Source: Eurosta solidaginis (Eukaryota > Arthropoda > Insecta > Diptera > Tephritidae). From it: a DNA stretch of 64,000 nucleotides. The stretch covers positions 153,656,426 to 153,720,425 of the forward strand of contig NC_090323.1 of assembly GCF_040869045.1 (NCBI RefSeq), in the 5' to 3' direction. Position 1 is the first letter of the stretch; every line of letters begins with the position of its first letter. Below the pieces are notes generated by a model that saw nothing but the letters and a program-made list of their open reading frames with translations, was not told where the DNA came from and made no database searches. Made by a program: the position numbers and the translations under genes. Below are positions 33,691-45,544 of this stretch, piece by piece.

Positions 33691-34429
33691 CCCTTATAAC
33701 TCACATTAAACTGCTCGCCCTTAACTGCCCCACGCTTAGCTAAACTTATAGGAAGGAGTATGTGCAACTTACTACAAGAAGTCGCATTTAAGGGTCAATG
33801 AATATTTTGTCATTTCGCTAAGTTTTTCTTGCCCAGCGAAACAGTACAACAAGTGCGTCCATATGCCCACTATAGTCTCACGAGATGATTTTGTGCTCTT
33901 GTTTTTTTCTTGTAACTATAAAGACACTCACCTAAGGAGGCTTCGATGAGTATCACCGACGATTATTGTCCTTTGCTGGATACGTTTCAGATATTAGCAT
34001 CACTAATTTACCAGCCCGATCATTTTGGTTAGTGGATTTTAGTCGCTAATAAAAATAGTCGTGCCTACCGCGGTAATATTCTAAGCCCCATAACCCATTA
34101 GGATCCTCTTCGAGTTAATTTCGATTAGAATTATATAAAGCGAACTCCAGTACTTCACCTAACTGTTTAGGGAACTATGAACACCATTTCCTGAACCAAA
34201 GGCAAGTCAGTAGGCACGGTACTGCATAGTGTGGTTAAATACATAGATATAATAATATAAGAAGCATCTCTTAGAAGCCTTCTTAGACATTTGCGGGGTT
34301 TTCAAAACTGTCTATAAGCGGGCCATCATGGGCAAAAAAATATATACTCAAAACCTTTGAGAGTCATCTTAGACATTGCCGGGCCTTTCAACAATATCTC
34401 TAAACGGGCGATCATGGATAGTCCTTATT
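33691..34429. other. No gene seen; possible retroelement tail piece
   Basis: At 33990-34115 a stretch with TTTTAGTCGC and GCCTACCGCGGTAATATTCTAAGCCCC resembles a conserved 3' segment I recall from insect non-LTR elements. The rest shows nothing recognisable. Confidence 0.3.
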
Positions 34430-34585
34430 ACATTGAAGTACATCCAGCTATAACCAGATAAATAGGCTGCACTGTAAATTGCAGGAAGATTACTTCAAAA
34501 TTGGGGTTGCATAAGGCCACGAAATCACCCAAGCACGGGGCTACAAAGTGTCGAAGATCATGTTAAAATCTTATACTAATTTCAC
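34430..34585 (+). mobile_element. N1 retroelement scrap
   Basis: It contains GCACGGGGCTACAAAGTGTCGAAGATCATG, the post-RNase H segment found at 1470-1495, 17140-17166 and 63255-63290. Only about 150 bp remain. Confidence 0.45.
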
Positions 34586-35337
34586 ACAGAAACTTAATCG
34601 TATCACAATTTTTTTAATGATATAATTAAGTACTCCTTTTCACACAGGGCCGCTTGCTCCATTAATAAAACATCTGTCAGCAGCCACAAAAAAATATTAC
34701 GCTTTTACAAATTTTATTTAAAATGGATAGCACGGATGCTCCTCCTTAACTAGTACGGCAATGAAAATAAATTTTTAAGCAAATACTCAGAGATGTTGCA
34801 CATAAAAATATGTGCCTATTTTAGAAAAAGCTATATATCTTATGCTGCTAAAGCGCCGAAAATAAATTGGTTATTTTTTTTTAGCTTTTTTTGTCCGTAA
34901 ATTATTGAAAGCTAGCCGGACCCGTGCGCATCTTGAGCAACATAATACAAAAGTCTCATATCAAATATCAACAGAAGTCAGCTGTTCTATCAATCATCTA
35001 TCAATAAAAAAATTACATGCCCTTCCGCTGCCATCTGGCGAATGTAAGCAACTGCCGGTATGCACTGTTGGTTCTAATCAAATATTCACAGTAGTGCCAT
35101 AGTACAAATCGATTCCTTTGTGTGCTCACAATCGTATATTTTTACAAATTATTTTAATAAAATATAGCTAAACAAAAGCACTACGACCAATAATGCCCAA
35201 AGCTCGCTAATAGTACAAATCTCCATCTTTACAACCAAAACTTTATTTATAGATTTGGATTCCAAGTAAGAGCGAAAAATGGGAGTGCACATAAAAACAG
35301 CAATTAGAAATAATATAATATAAGATAATTTATTTAT
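34586..35337. other. No gene seen; AT-rich
   Basis: AT-rich with short frames and no motif. It leads directly into the 454-bp array. Confidence 0.4.
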
Positions 35338-38300
35338 ATGATTTTTTTTAATAATCGGGGATTGCCCATATTGCTTTTTTTTAAATGTATGAAAACATTT
35401 ATTTGAAGCAATTTTTTAATTTTATAATTTATTTAATAATTTGGGAAAAATTTAAACAACGTGACATCAGGACGGACAAGGCGACAGCTGTTTCGATTAT
35501 ACCTTGTAAATCTCTTCAAAGCCTTTTCTCCCGGGAGTGGGAGTCGAACTCGCACCCCTACGATAGTTGAAATGGTTGTAAACGCATTCAGCTACGTCAT
35601 GCCTGTTGTGAAGTCTTTCCCAATTGCCTTCTTTATGCATATTTTAATCTTTTACACATTGCATACTTCGTATGCAATTATGTGTTAAAGCTATGCTTGG
35701 TACGGCGGTTTTCAAAGAAACTTTGGTTTTTGTTGCTGTTTTCGTTCTATTTATAGAACTACAACGAATTAACCAATTTTGTGTGTTTGTATGATTTTTT
35801 TTAATAATCGGGGATTGCCCATATTGCTTTTTTTTTAAATGTATGAAAACATTTATTTGAAGCAATTTTTTAATTTTATAATTTATTTAATAATTTGGGA
35901 AAAATTTAAACAACGTGACATCAGGACGGACAAGGCGACAGCTGTTTCGATTATACCTTGTAAATCTCTTCAAAGCCTTTTCTCCCGGGAGTGGGAGTCG
36001 AACTCGCACCCCTACGATAGTTGAAATGGTTGTAAACGCATTCAGCTACGTCATGCCTGTTGTGAAGTCTTTCCCAATTGCCTTCTTTATGCATATTTTA
36101 ATCTTTTACACATTGCATACTTCGTATGCAATTATGTGTTAAAGCTATGCTTGGTACGGCGGTTTTCAAAGAAACTTTGGTTTTTGTTGCTGTTTTCGTT
36201 CTATTTATAGAACTACAACGAATTAACCAATTTTGTGTGTTTGTATGATTTTTTTTAATAATCGGGGATTGCCCATATTGCTTTTTTTTTAAATGTATGA
36301 AAACATTTATTTGAAGCAATTTTTTAATTTTATAATTTATTTAATAATTTGGGAAAAATTTAAACAACGTGACATCAGGACGGACAAGGCGACAGCTGTT
36401 TCGATTATACCTTGTAAATCTCTTCAAAGCCTTTTCTCCCGGGAGTGGGAGTCGAACTCGCACCCCTACGATAGTTGAAATGGTTGTAAACGCATTCAGC
36501 TACGTCATGCCTGTTGTGAAGTCTTTCCCAATTGCCTTCTTTATGCATATTTTAATCTTTTACACATTGCATACTTCGTATGCAATTATGTGTTAAAGCT
36601 ATGCTTGGTACGGCGGTTTTCAAAGAAACTTTGGTTTTTGTTGCTGTTTTCGTTCTATTTATAGAACTACAACGAATTAACCAATTTTGTGTGTTTGTAT
36701 GATTTTTTTTAATAATCGGGGATTGCCCATATTGCTTTTTTTTTAAATGTATGAAAACATTTATTTGAAGCAATTTTTTAATTTTATAATTTATTTAATA
36801 ATTTGGGAAAAATTTAAACAACGTGACATCAGGACGGACAAGGCGACAGCTGTTTCGATTATACCTTGTAAATCTCTTCAAAGCCTTTTCTCCCGGGAGT
36901 GGGAGTCGAACTCGCACCCCTACGATAGTTGAAATGGTTGTAAACGCATTCAGCTACGTCATGCCTGTTGTGAAGTCTTTCCCAATTGCCTTCTTTATGC
37001 ATATTTTAATCTTTTACACATTGCATACTTCGTATGCAATTATGTGTTAAAGCTATGCTTGGTACGGCGGTTTTCAAAGAAACTTTGGTTTTTGTTGCTG
37101 TTTTCGTTCTATTTATAGAACTACAACGAATTAACCAATTTTGTGTGTTTGTATGATTTTTTTTAATAATCGGGGATTGCCCATATTGCTTTTTTTTTAA
37201 ATGTATGAAAACATTTATTTGAAGCAATTTTTTAATTTTATAATTTATTTAATAATTTGGGAAAAATTTAAACAACGTGACATCAGGACGGACAAGGCGA
37301 CAGCTGTTTCGATTATACCTTGTAAATCTCTTCAAAGCCTTTTCTCCCGGGAGTGGGAGTCGAACTCGCACCCCTACGATAGTTGAAATGGTTGTAAACG
37401 CATTCAGCTACGTCATGCCTGTTGTGAAGTCTTTCCCAATTGCCTTCTTTATGCATATTTTAATCTTTTACACATTGCATACTTCGTATGCAATTATGTG
37501 TTAAAGCTATGCTTGGTACGGCGGTTTTCAAAGAAACTTTGGTTTTTGTTGCTGTTTTCGTTCTATTTATAGAACTACAACGAATTAACCAATTTTGTGT
37601 GTTTGTATGATTTTTTTTAATAATCGGGGATTGCCCATATTGCTTTTTTTTTAAATGTATGAAAACATTTATTTGAAGCAATTTTTTAATTTTATAATTT
37701 ATTTAATAATTTGGGAAAAATTTAAACAACGTGACATCAGGACGGACAAGGCGACAGCTGTTTCGATTATACCTTGTAAATCTCTTCAAAGCCTTTTCTC
37801 CCGGGAGTGGGAGTCGAACTCGCACCCCTACGATAGTTGAAATGGTTGTAAACGCATTCAGCTACGTCATGCCTGTTGTGAAGTCTTTCCCAATTGCCTT
37901 CTTTATGCATATTTTAATCTTTTACACATTGCATACTTCGTATGCAATTATGTGTTAAAGCTATGCTTGGTACGGCGGTTTTCAAAGAAACTTTGGTTTT
38001 TGTTGCTGTTTTCGTTCTATTTATAGAACTACAACGAATTAACCAATTTTGTGTGTTTGTATGATTTTTTTTAATAATCGGGGATTGCCCATATTGCTTT
38101 TTTTTTTAAATGTATGAAAACATTTATTTGAAGCAATTTTTTAATTTTATAATTTATTTAATAATTTGGGAAAAATTTAAACAACGTGACATCAGGACGG
38201 ACAAGGCGACAGCTGTTTCGATTATACCTTGTAAATCTCTTCAAAGCCTTTTCTCCCGGGAGTGGGAGTCGAACTCGCACCCCTACGATAGTTGAAATGG

Positions 38301-38970
38301 TTGTAAACGCATTCAGCTACGTCATGCCTGTTGTGAAGTCTTTCCCAATTGCCTTCTTTATGCATATTTTAATCTTTTACACATTGCATACTTCGTATGC
38401 AATTATGTGTTAAAGCTATGCTTGGTACGGCGGTTTTCAAAGAAACTTTGGTTTTTGTTGCTGTTTTCGTTCTATTTATAGAACTACAACGAATTAACCA
38501 ATTTTGTGTGTTTGTATGATTTTTTTTAATAATCGGGGATTGCCCATATTGCTTTTTTTTTTAAATGTATGAAAACATTTATTTGAAGCAATTTTTTAAT
38601 TTTATAATTTATTTAATAATTTGGGAAAAATTTAAACAACGTGACATCAGGACGGACAAGGCGACAGCTGTTTCGATTATACCTTGTAAATCTCTTCAAA
38701 GCCTTTTCTCCCGGGAGTGGGAGTCGAACTCGCACCCCTACGATAGTTGAAATGGTTGTAAACGCATTCAGCTACGTCATGCCTGTTGTGAAGTCTTTCC
38801 CAATTGCCTTCTTTATGCATATTTTAATCTTTTACACATTGCATACTTCGTATGCAATTATGTGTTAAAGCTATGCTTGGTACGGCGGTTTTCAAAGAAA
38901 CTTTGGTTTTTGTTGCTGTTTTCGTTCTATTTATAGAACTACAACGAATTAACCAATTTTGTGTGTTTGT
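35338..38970. repeat. Tandem array of eight 454-bp units (macrosatellite)
   Basis: Units start at 35338, 35791, 36245, 36699, 37153, 37607, 38061 and 38516, each with ATGATTTTTTTTAATAATCGGGG. By eye they are identical except for one poly-T after TATTGC, which has 8, 9, 9, 9, 9, 9, 10, 10 T. On the minus strand each unit carries a tRNA-like stretch with A-box-like TAGCTGAATGCG and B-box-like GAGTTCGACTCC, about 45 nt apart. The repeated 61-, 73- and 75-codon frames are a consequence of duplication and are not supported as genes. Near-identity means very recent amplification or an assembly effect. Confidence 0.9.
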
Positions 38971-39383
38971 ATGAAAGCAATATGGGCAATCCCCGATTAT
39001 TAAAAAAAATCATACAAACACACAAAATTGGTTAATTCGTTGTAGTTCTATAAATAGAACGAAAACAGCAACAAAAACCAAAGTTTCTTTGAAAACCGCC
39101 GTACCAAGCATAGCTTTAACACATAATTGCATACGAAGTATGCAATGTGTAAAAGATTAAAATATGCATAAAGAAGGCAATTGGGAAAGACTTCACAACA
39201 GGCATGACGTAGCTGAATGCGTTTACAACCATTTCAACTATCGTAGGGGTGCGAGTTCGACTCCCACTCCCGGGAGAAAAGGCTTTGAAGAGATTTACAA
39301 GGTATAATCGAAACAGCTGTCGCCTTGTCCGTCCTGATGTCACGTTGTTTAAATTTTTCCCAAATTATTAAATAATTTATTTA
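38971..39383 (-). repeat. Inverted, truncated ninth copy of the 454-bp unit
   Basis: After unit 8 the sequence turns into the reverse complement of the unit, from AAGCAATATGGGCAATCCCC to about 39376. Unit 8 and this copy form a fold-back with arms of about 390 bp and a spacer of about 35 bp (38975-39009). Confidence 0.9.
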
Positions 39384-40060
39384 TGTTTGTCATTTGTAAC
39401 ATCTTAATATATAAGAAACACGTGTCACTATGTTTAACTGCGATGGACTCCTAAACTACTGAACCGAATTTGAATTTGGTTTGCACTCCGTGTGTAGTTC
39501 GTTCTAACTTAAAATATAGGATAGGTTATATCTCAGTTTATAGTCGCAATATTATTTTATTGCACAATTTTTTAAATGTTTATACGTAATAATAAATTGT
39601 TACGTATACGCACCGGCTCTCACATTGTCAGGTGGTGCGGTGACACTTCCGTGTAATTGATTGGGGTTTAATTAAACAACGTGCTTATCAATAAAAAATA
39701 TTATAGCGAATGATATCAAGTATAGCACATCACCAGGCCCGCCGAGAAGGTGGGGCGATTAGCACCGGGCCCGATGTTTCTGAGGGGGCCCACGATTTAA
39801 AGGTACTATGACATTTTTTTTAATTCAGGAGAGTCTTTAGTTGTTCCATGTGTAATTTTTAAGCCGAATTTCAAAAGCAACGAAAATCTGCATTTAGTTT
39901 TAATATTATAGCGAAGTGTGAAAAATAAAAATCTATATATATAACAAGTAAGGAAAGCTAAATTCGGGTGTAACCGAACATTACATACTCAGTTGAGAGC
40001 TATGGAGACAAAATAGGGGAAAATCACCTCGTAGTAAAATGAACCTAGGGTAACTTTGGA

Positions 40061-41232
40061 ATGTGTTTGTATGACGTGTGTATCAAATGGAAGGTATTAA
40101 GTGAAGAGCATGTTAAGAGGGAGTGGGCCATAGTTCTATAGATGGACGCCATTTAGGGATATCGCCATAACGGTGGACCAGGGCTGACTCTAGAATTTGT
40201 TTGTACGATATGGGTATCAAATGAAAGGTGATAATGAGTATTTTAAAAGGGAGTGGGCCTTAGTTCTATAGGTGGACGCCTTTTCGAGATATCGCCATAA
40301 AGGTGGACCAGGGGTGACTCTAGAATTTGTTTGTACATTATGGGTGTCAAACGAAAGGTGATAATGAGTATTTTAAAAGGGAGTGGGCCTTAGTTCTATA
40401 GATGGACGCCATTTGGGGATATCGCCATAACGGTGGACCAGGGCTGGCTCTAGAATTTGTTTGTACGATATGGGTATCAAACGAAAGGTGATAATGAGTA
40501 TTTTAAAAGGGAGTGGGCCTTAGTTCTATAGGTGGACGCCTTTTTGAGATATCGCCATAAAGGTGGACCAGGGGTGACTCTAGAATTTGTTTGTACGATA
40601 TGGGTATCAAACGAAAGGTGATAATGAGTATTTTAAAAGGGAGTGGGCCTTAGTTCTATAGATGGACGCCATTTAGGGATATCGCCATAACGGTGGACCA
40701 GGGCTGGCTCTAGAATTTGTTTGTACGATATGGGTATCAAACGAAAGGTCATAATTAGTATTTTAAAAGGGACTGGGCCTAGTTCTATAGATAGACGCCA
40801 TTTAGGGATATCGCCATAACGGTGGACCAGGGCTGGCTCTAGAATTTGTTTGTACGATATGGGTATCAAACGAAAGGTGATAATGATTATTTTAAAAGGG
40901 AGTGGGCCTTAAACCTATAAGAGGACGCTTTTTCGAGATATCGCCATAAAGGTGGACCAGGGTGACTCTAGAATTTGTTTGTACGATATGGGTATCAAAC
41001 GAAAGGAGATAATGAGTATTTTAAAAGGGAGTGGGCCTTAGTTATATAGATGGGCGCCATTTAGGGATATCGCCATAACGGTGGACCGGGGCTGACTCTA
41101 GAATTTGTTTGTACGATATGGGTATCAAATTAAAGGTATTAATGAGGGTTTTAAAAGGGAGTGGTGGTAGTTGTATATGTGAAGGCGTTTTCGAGATATC
41201 GACCAAAATGTGGACCAGAGTTACCCAGAACA
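40061..41232. repeat. 130-bp tandem array inside repeat A
   Basis: About nine units; the phrase TAGAATTTGT recurs at 40191, 40321, 40451, 40581, 40711, 40840, 40969 and 41099, i.e. every 129-130 bp. Early units alternate between two forms (ATTTRGGGATATCGCCATAACGG and TTTTGAGATATCGCCATAAAGG), giving a 260-bp higher-order period. Confidence 0.9.
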
Positions 41233-41266
41233 TCATCTGTCGGGTACCGCTAATTTATTTATATAT

Positions 41267-41937
41267 TGTAACGATTTTTACTTGCAAATCCTCTTATTTG
41301 CCCTTTTGCTAGGATCGTATCGCTAAACTGTTGAATAAATAACTCCAATATTGAATAACGGAAAAATGGCCTTTATTAAAATACTTCACAATAACACTCA
41401 AACTGTGCAACGAATAGCTTAATAACCAAACTGATATCTTAAAGGAAACTGACTTTCAAAATAATAGTGCTATTGCTAGCTAGATATCGTCTTACTCGTA
41501 ACTGCTTGACAATTCAAATCAAACTGAATTACTTCTTACTCGCCTGCATCGCTTTTATAGTTTACGCTGCATACTTCTAGGCTCTTCGATTTCCAGAAGT
41601 TACTAGTTGTTTCGGCTACAAAATCGCCAGCCACAACTACGTGCACAAATTATTGCTCTCTCTTGTGACAACTCAGATAAGGTATATGCATGTGTTTGTA
41701 GTTTACAGTCTCCCGCACACACATAAGCGTATAAGTAAATTCATCGGTGTGTGACATCTCATCTCTCGCTGCCTTGTATGTAAATGTTGCTCGTCGGAAT
41801 GTGTACATATGTGTAGACGCAATTATTGATTCGTTTATGTAGATACATAATGATTGAATTATTGATGTGCATTCACGTCACTGCTTAGATCGGCTTAGAG
41901 CTGGCAGCACTCCTTAGTTTTGCTAATATTCGTAACA
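41267..41937 (-). repeat. Gypsy-2 3' LTR
   Basis: 671 bp, TGTTACGA...TCGTTACA on the minus strand. It differs from the 5' LTR at two positions I noticed (GCTAGCTAG versus GCTCGCTAG; ATCGCTTTTATAG versus ATCGATTTTATAG). It carries AATAAA on the minus strand near 41373-41380. Confidence 0.95.
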
Positions 41938-41950
41938 CTGCCCTCCACCT
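41938..41950 (-). promoter_or_regulatory. Gypsy-2 polypurine tract
   Basis: AGGTGGAGGGCAG on the minus strand, directly before the 3' LTR and overlapping the pol stop codon. It is the expected primer site for plus-strand DNA synthesis. Confidence 0.75.
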
Positions 41951-44900
41951 AAGTCTGATCGTCCCGATCACACAAATCTCTCGATCTAAACGCTGCTAAT
42001 CTCTCCAAATGAACCACTTTCATTTTGGTTCGTGGTTTGGTAGTGGTTTGTATGCGGTACACTACATCGTTGATCCGTTTTACAACTTTGTATGGGCCTT
42101 CCCAGTTACACTGCAATTTCGGGGACAAACCTTTTTTTCGTTGTGGGTTGTATAGCAGCACCAAATCTCCTTCCTGAAACCCTTCCGAATTAATTGCTTT
42201 ATCGTACCTCGCTTTCATCTTGTCACTCATAATCTTTGCTCGTTGCCTTACCAGATCGTGTATCTCTCTCAGCTCTTCTTCTAAGACATCAGTGGATTTC
42301 TTGACATTCCTCTCCGCATCGGCATCTATCCCATACTTCAAATCAGCTGGCAGTCGAAGGTCATTGCCAAAAATTACCTTTGCGGGAGTTTGGCCCGTTG
42401 TGTCATGTACTGCCGATCGGTAGGCCATCAAGAATAATGATATGTGTGTATCCCAGTCCTTATGGTACTTGTCGACTACTTTCCTTAAATGCTCCTCCAA
42501 TGTTCTATTGAAACGTTCCACCATACCATCGGACTGAGGATGCAATGCAGTTGTCCGTGTTTTTCGAATGCCCAACTTCTTGCACAGTTCTTGGAACACA
42601 GCTGATTCAAAATTCCTGCCTTGGTCAGAATGTAACTCCATTGGTACACCATACCTTGCAACCCATTCGTTTTTAACCACTTCTGCTACTGTTTCTGCTT
42701 CTTGGTTTGGGATTGGGTATACCTCTGGCCATTTACTGAAATAATCCATAACCACCAGTACGTATTTGTTTCCGCGGTTGCTAGTAGGAAATGGACCTTC
42801 GACATCCATGGCGATCCTTTCAAATGGTGCACCTGAAATATACTGCTTCATCTGGCCACGACTTCGGGTTTTGGGCCCTTTCGCTCTGTTGCATACCTCG
42901 CAATTGGCAATCCACTCGGTGACCGACTGACGGCAACCAACCCAATAGAATCTCTGCTTAATTTTCTCGAGTGTCTTCGTGATTCCAAGATGGCCTCCAC
43001 TTGGACCATTGTGCAACTCGCTGAGCACGTCAGGAATCCTCTTTCTGGGAACAACTATAAGTTTCTTCTTGCACTGACCATCCTCACTCTCCCATACTCG
43101 ATGCAAGCAACCGGATATCAATTCCAAACTGTTCCACTGTGCCCAATATGACTTCGCAATGGGACTCTCTGCTGACATATCCTCTCTGCTTGGTCTTTCG
43201 TTTCGTTCGAGCCCTTGCATAACATGTGACAGATCTGTATCTTCTAGCTGACACTTTCTTAGTTGTTCCTTGTCCCATTCATCCGTACACGTTATAGTCA
43301 TTAGCCGGACATCTATAATGTCTTCTTTAGCCTCGGCCTTTGAACAGTGCTTGCATTCCAAACTACATGGCCTTCGTGACATTGCATCGGCATTTCCATG
43401 GGTACTACCTTTTCGATGCTCAATGGAAAAGTCATAGCTTTGAAGTCGCTCGATCCACCGTGCCAATTGTCCTTCCGGATTACGCAACTGCAGAAGCCAT
43501 TTCAATGCTGCGTGATCTGTCCTGACATGGAATCGCTGGCCGTAGAGGTATTTGTGAAAATGTTTAATGCACTCTACCAATGCCAACAGCTCTCTCCGCG
43601 TAACACAGTAGTTCCTCTCTGGTTTTCCAATCGAACGGCTGTAATATGCAACTACCTTCTCCTGTCCATCGACCAGTTGTGATAAAACGCCTCCTATAGC
43701 ATATCCACTTGCATCTGTATCTAGAATAAATGTTGCTCCTGGAATCGGATATGCTAACATTGGGGCAGTGCACAAACGCTCCTTCAATGTTTGGAAAGCC
43801 ACTTCTTGCTCCTTCTTCCATTCAAAAGCTTTGTTTTTTCTTGTAAGCTCATGGAGGCTATGGGCTACGCTGGAAAAATTTGGTACAAATCGGCGGTAAT
43901 ATGTGCACAGCCCAAGAAAACTCCTCAATTCATGTAGATTCTGTGGTCTTGGCCAATCCTGTACAGCCTCTATTTTTTCCTTCGCAGTGCAGATGCCCTC
44001 TGTCGTTACCTTGTGACCCAAATAATTGACTTCCTTTTTAAACAGCGCACGCTTTTTGGGACTTAACTTCAGACCAGCGCCAGCTATTCTCTGGAAAACT
44101 TCCTCCAAGTTCTTAAGATGTTCATCAAAGTTCTTGCCCAATACGATGATGTCGTCCAGGTACACCAAGCATGTTTTCCAATGTAGTCCTTTCAGTACCT
44201 GGTCCATGAGTCTCTCAAAAGTAGCTGGTGCATTACAAAGTCCAAAAGGCATCACTGTAAATTGCCAAAGACCATCACCGACACTGAAGGCTGTTTTCTC
44301 TTTATCTTCCTCCTTCACCTCCACTTGCCAGTAGCCGCTTTTCAAGTCCAGCGTGGAAAACCATTTCGTACCAGATAGCGAGTCCAGAGTGTCGTCAATT
44401 CTTGGCAATGGGTAGCTATCCTTTTTCGTTACGTCATTCAACTTCCGGTAGTCCACGCAAAACCTCATTTTTCCATCCTTCTTTTTTACAAGTACTACCG
44501 GTGAGCTCCATGGACTAGCTGATGGTTCGATGACGCCGCTGTCGTTCATTTCTTGAATGATTTGACTCACAACTTCCCGCTTCGCCAGTGGAACACTACG
44601 TGGAGCTTGACGGATCGGTCTCGCATCTCCAGTGTCAATTTGATGTTTCACAACGTTGGTGCGGCCTGGTTTAGAATCATCCTGGTCAAATATGTTCGCG
44701 TGCTTTAGGAGCAGTTGTTTTGCCTTACTCTGATAGGCTTCCTCTAGCCCATGCGTCCATGCCGTGATATCATTTGAAAGATCAGTATTACTAGATGAAA
44801 CGTATTCCTGGAGCTGTGCACAGTTAATAACTACTTCGGCCTCTTGGCATCTTCCCAAAATAGCTCCTTTGGTCAAATTGAATGGTGACTTGAACTCATT

Positions 44901-45437
44901 GAGTACTCTTACCGGAATACGTCCATCTTGTTTTGTCATAGCCAGGGTTTTTCCTACAAGTATGTTCAGTGCTGATTTATTTGCTGCTTCGACAACCCAC
45001 AATTTGTTTGTCCCACAATCTCCATCTACCTTTGCCCAGATGACTGCTTCTGATTTTGGTAGTATTTGCTGACTCTCTTCCACCAGCACTCGTTTACTGC
45101 TGTAGCCTCTCTCGTAGCCGAAATTAAGTGGCACATCCATGTTTTTATATCGCATCGTCTTGCTTTGCATGTCGATCTTGATGCCCTGGTCGATTAAGAA
45201 GTCCACTCCAATTATGATTTCATCAACAATTTCTGCCATTATAAAATTGTGTACTACCATGACGTTCCCAATTGCGACTTCACATTCTACTTCTCCAATT
45301 ACCTGGGTGTCCTCTCCCGTGGCTGTACGTAATCTTGCTCCAAGCAATGGTCTTATCTTTTTGTTGACTAAATCCGCTCGAATGATGGAATGAGATGCAC
45401 CCGTATCTACAGTCAATAACCGTTCCTTTCCGTCCAC
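41949..45437 (-). CDS. pol: Gypsy-2 pol polyprotein (PR-RT-RNase H-IN)
   Basis: 1162 uninterrupted codons; the frame stays open for another 38 codons to the gag overlap at 45551, so translation is probably by -1 frameshift from gag rather than a separate start. Domains: protease DTGAS (11-15); RT with FCVDYRKLND (326-335), catalytic Asp in STLDLKSG (364) and YLDD (426-429); RNase H with DASG (575), Glu 616, Asp 641 and NADAMSR (684); integrase zinc residues His 809, His 816, Cys 846, Cys 849, and core Asp 878, Asp 938, Glu 974. A GPY-type motif (WEGPYKVV) is near 1112. All catalytic residues expected for the family are present. It would copy element RNA into DNA and integrate it. No chromodomain seen. 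Confidence 0.95.
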   Translation of the reverse strand: MDGKERLLTVDTGASHSIIRADLVNKKIRPLLGARLRTATGEDTQVIGEVECEVAIGNVMVVHNFIMAEIVDEIIIGVDFLIDQGIKIDMQSKTMRYKNMDVPLNFGYERGYSSKRVLVEESQQILPKSEAVIWAKVDGDCGTNKLWVVEAANKSALNILVGKTLAMTKQDGRIPVRVLNEFKSPFNLTKGAILGRCQEAEVVINCAQLQEYVSSSNTDLSNDITAWTHGLEEAYQSKAKQLLLKHANIFDQDDSKPGRTNVVKHQIDTGDARPIRQAPRSVPLAKREVVSQIIQEMNDSGVIEPSASPWSSPVVLVKKKDGKMRFCVDYRKLNDVTKKDSYPLPRIDDTLDSLSGTKWFSTLDLKSGYWQVEVKEEDKEKTAFSVGDGLWQFTVMPFGLCNAPATFERLMDQVLKGLHWKTCLVYLDDIIVLGKNFDEHLKNLEEVFQRIAGAGLKLSPKKRALFKKEVNYLGHKVTTEGICTAKEKIEAVQDWPRPQNLHELRSFLGLCTYYRRFVPNFSSVAHSLHELTRKNKAFEWKKEQEVAFQTLKERLCTAPMLAYPIPGATFILDTDASGYAIGGVLSQLVDGQEKVVAYYSRSIGKPERNYCVTRRELLALVECIKHFHKYLYGQRFHVRTDHAALKWLLQLRNPEGQLARWIERLQSYDFSIEHRKGSTHGNADAMSRRPCSLECKHCSKAEAKEDIIDVRLMTITCTDEWDKEQLRKCQLEDTDLSHVMQGLERNERPSREDMSAESPIAKSYWAQWNSLELISGCLHRVWESEDGQCKKKLIVVPRKRIPDVLSELHNGPSGGHLGITKTLEKIKQRFYWVGCRQSVTEWIANCEVCNRAKGPKTRSRGQMKQYISGAPFERIAMDVEGPFPTSNRGNKYVLVVMDYFSKWPEVYPIPNQEAETVAEVVKNEWVARYGVPMELHSDQGRNFESAVFQELCKKLGIRKTRTTALHPQSDGMVERFNRTLEEHLRKVVDKYHKDWDTHISLFLMAYRSAVHDTTGQTPAKVIFGNDLRLPADLKYGIDADAERNVKKSTDVLEEELREIHDLVRQRAKIMSDKMKARYDKAINSEGFQEGDLVLLYNPQRKKGLSPKLQCNWEGPYKVVKRINDVVYRIQTTTKPRTKMKVVHLERLAAFRSRDLCDRDDQT

Positions 45438-45544
45438 ATGTCCTCCAACAGTAAGGTTGCTCGATCTTCTTCCAATCTGCGAGATAGAGATTATGGGGCA
45501 TTCAATTGCGGGAGCCAGCTGTCGCCCCTTGCGGCTGACTCGAT

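Noticed and set aside
35385..38868. Repeated 61- and 75-codon frames (and 73-codon minus frames) in the 454-bp array as a gene family
   Set aside because: They are identical because the DNA units are identical, they overlap on both strands, and they span the tRNA-like segment and AT runs. No protein motif.
35338..39383. CRISPR array or rDNA spacer
   Set aside because: Units of 454 bp without variable spacers are not CRISPR, the context is eukaryotic, and no rRNA sequence is present.
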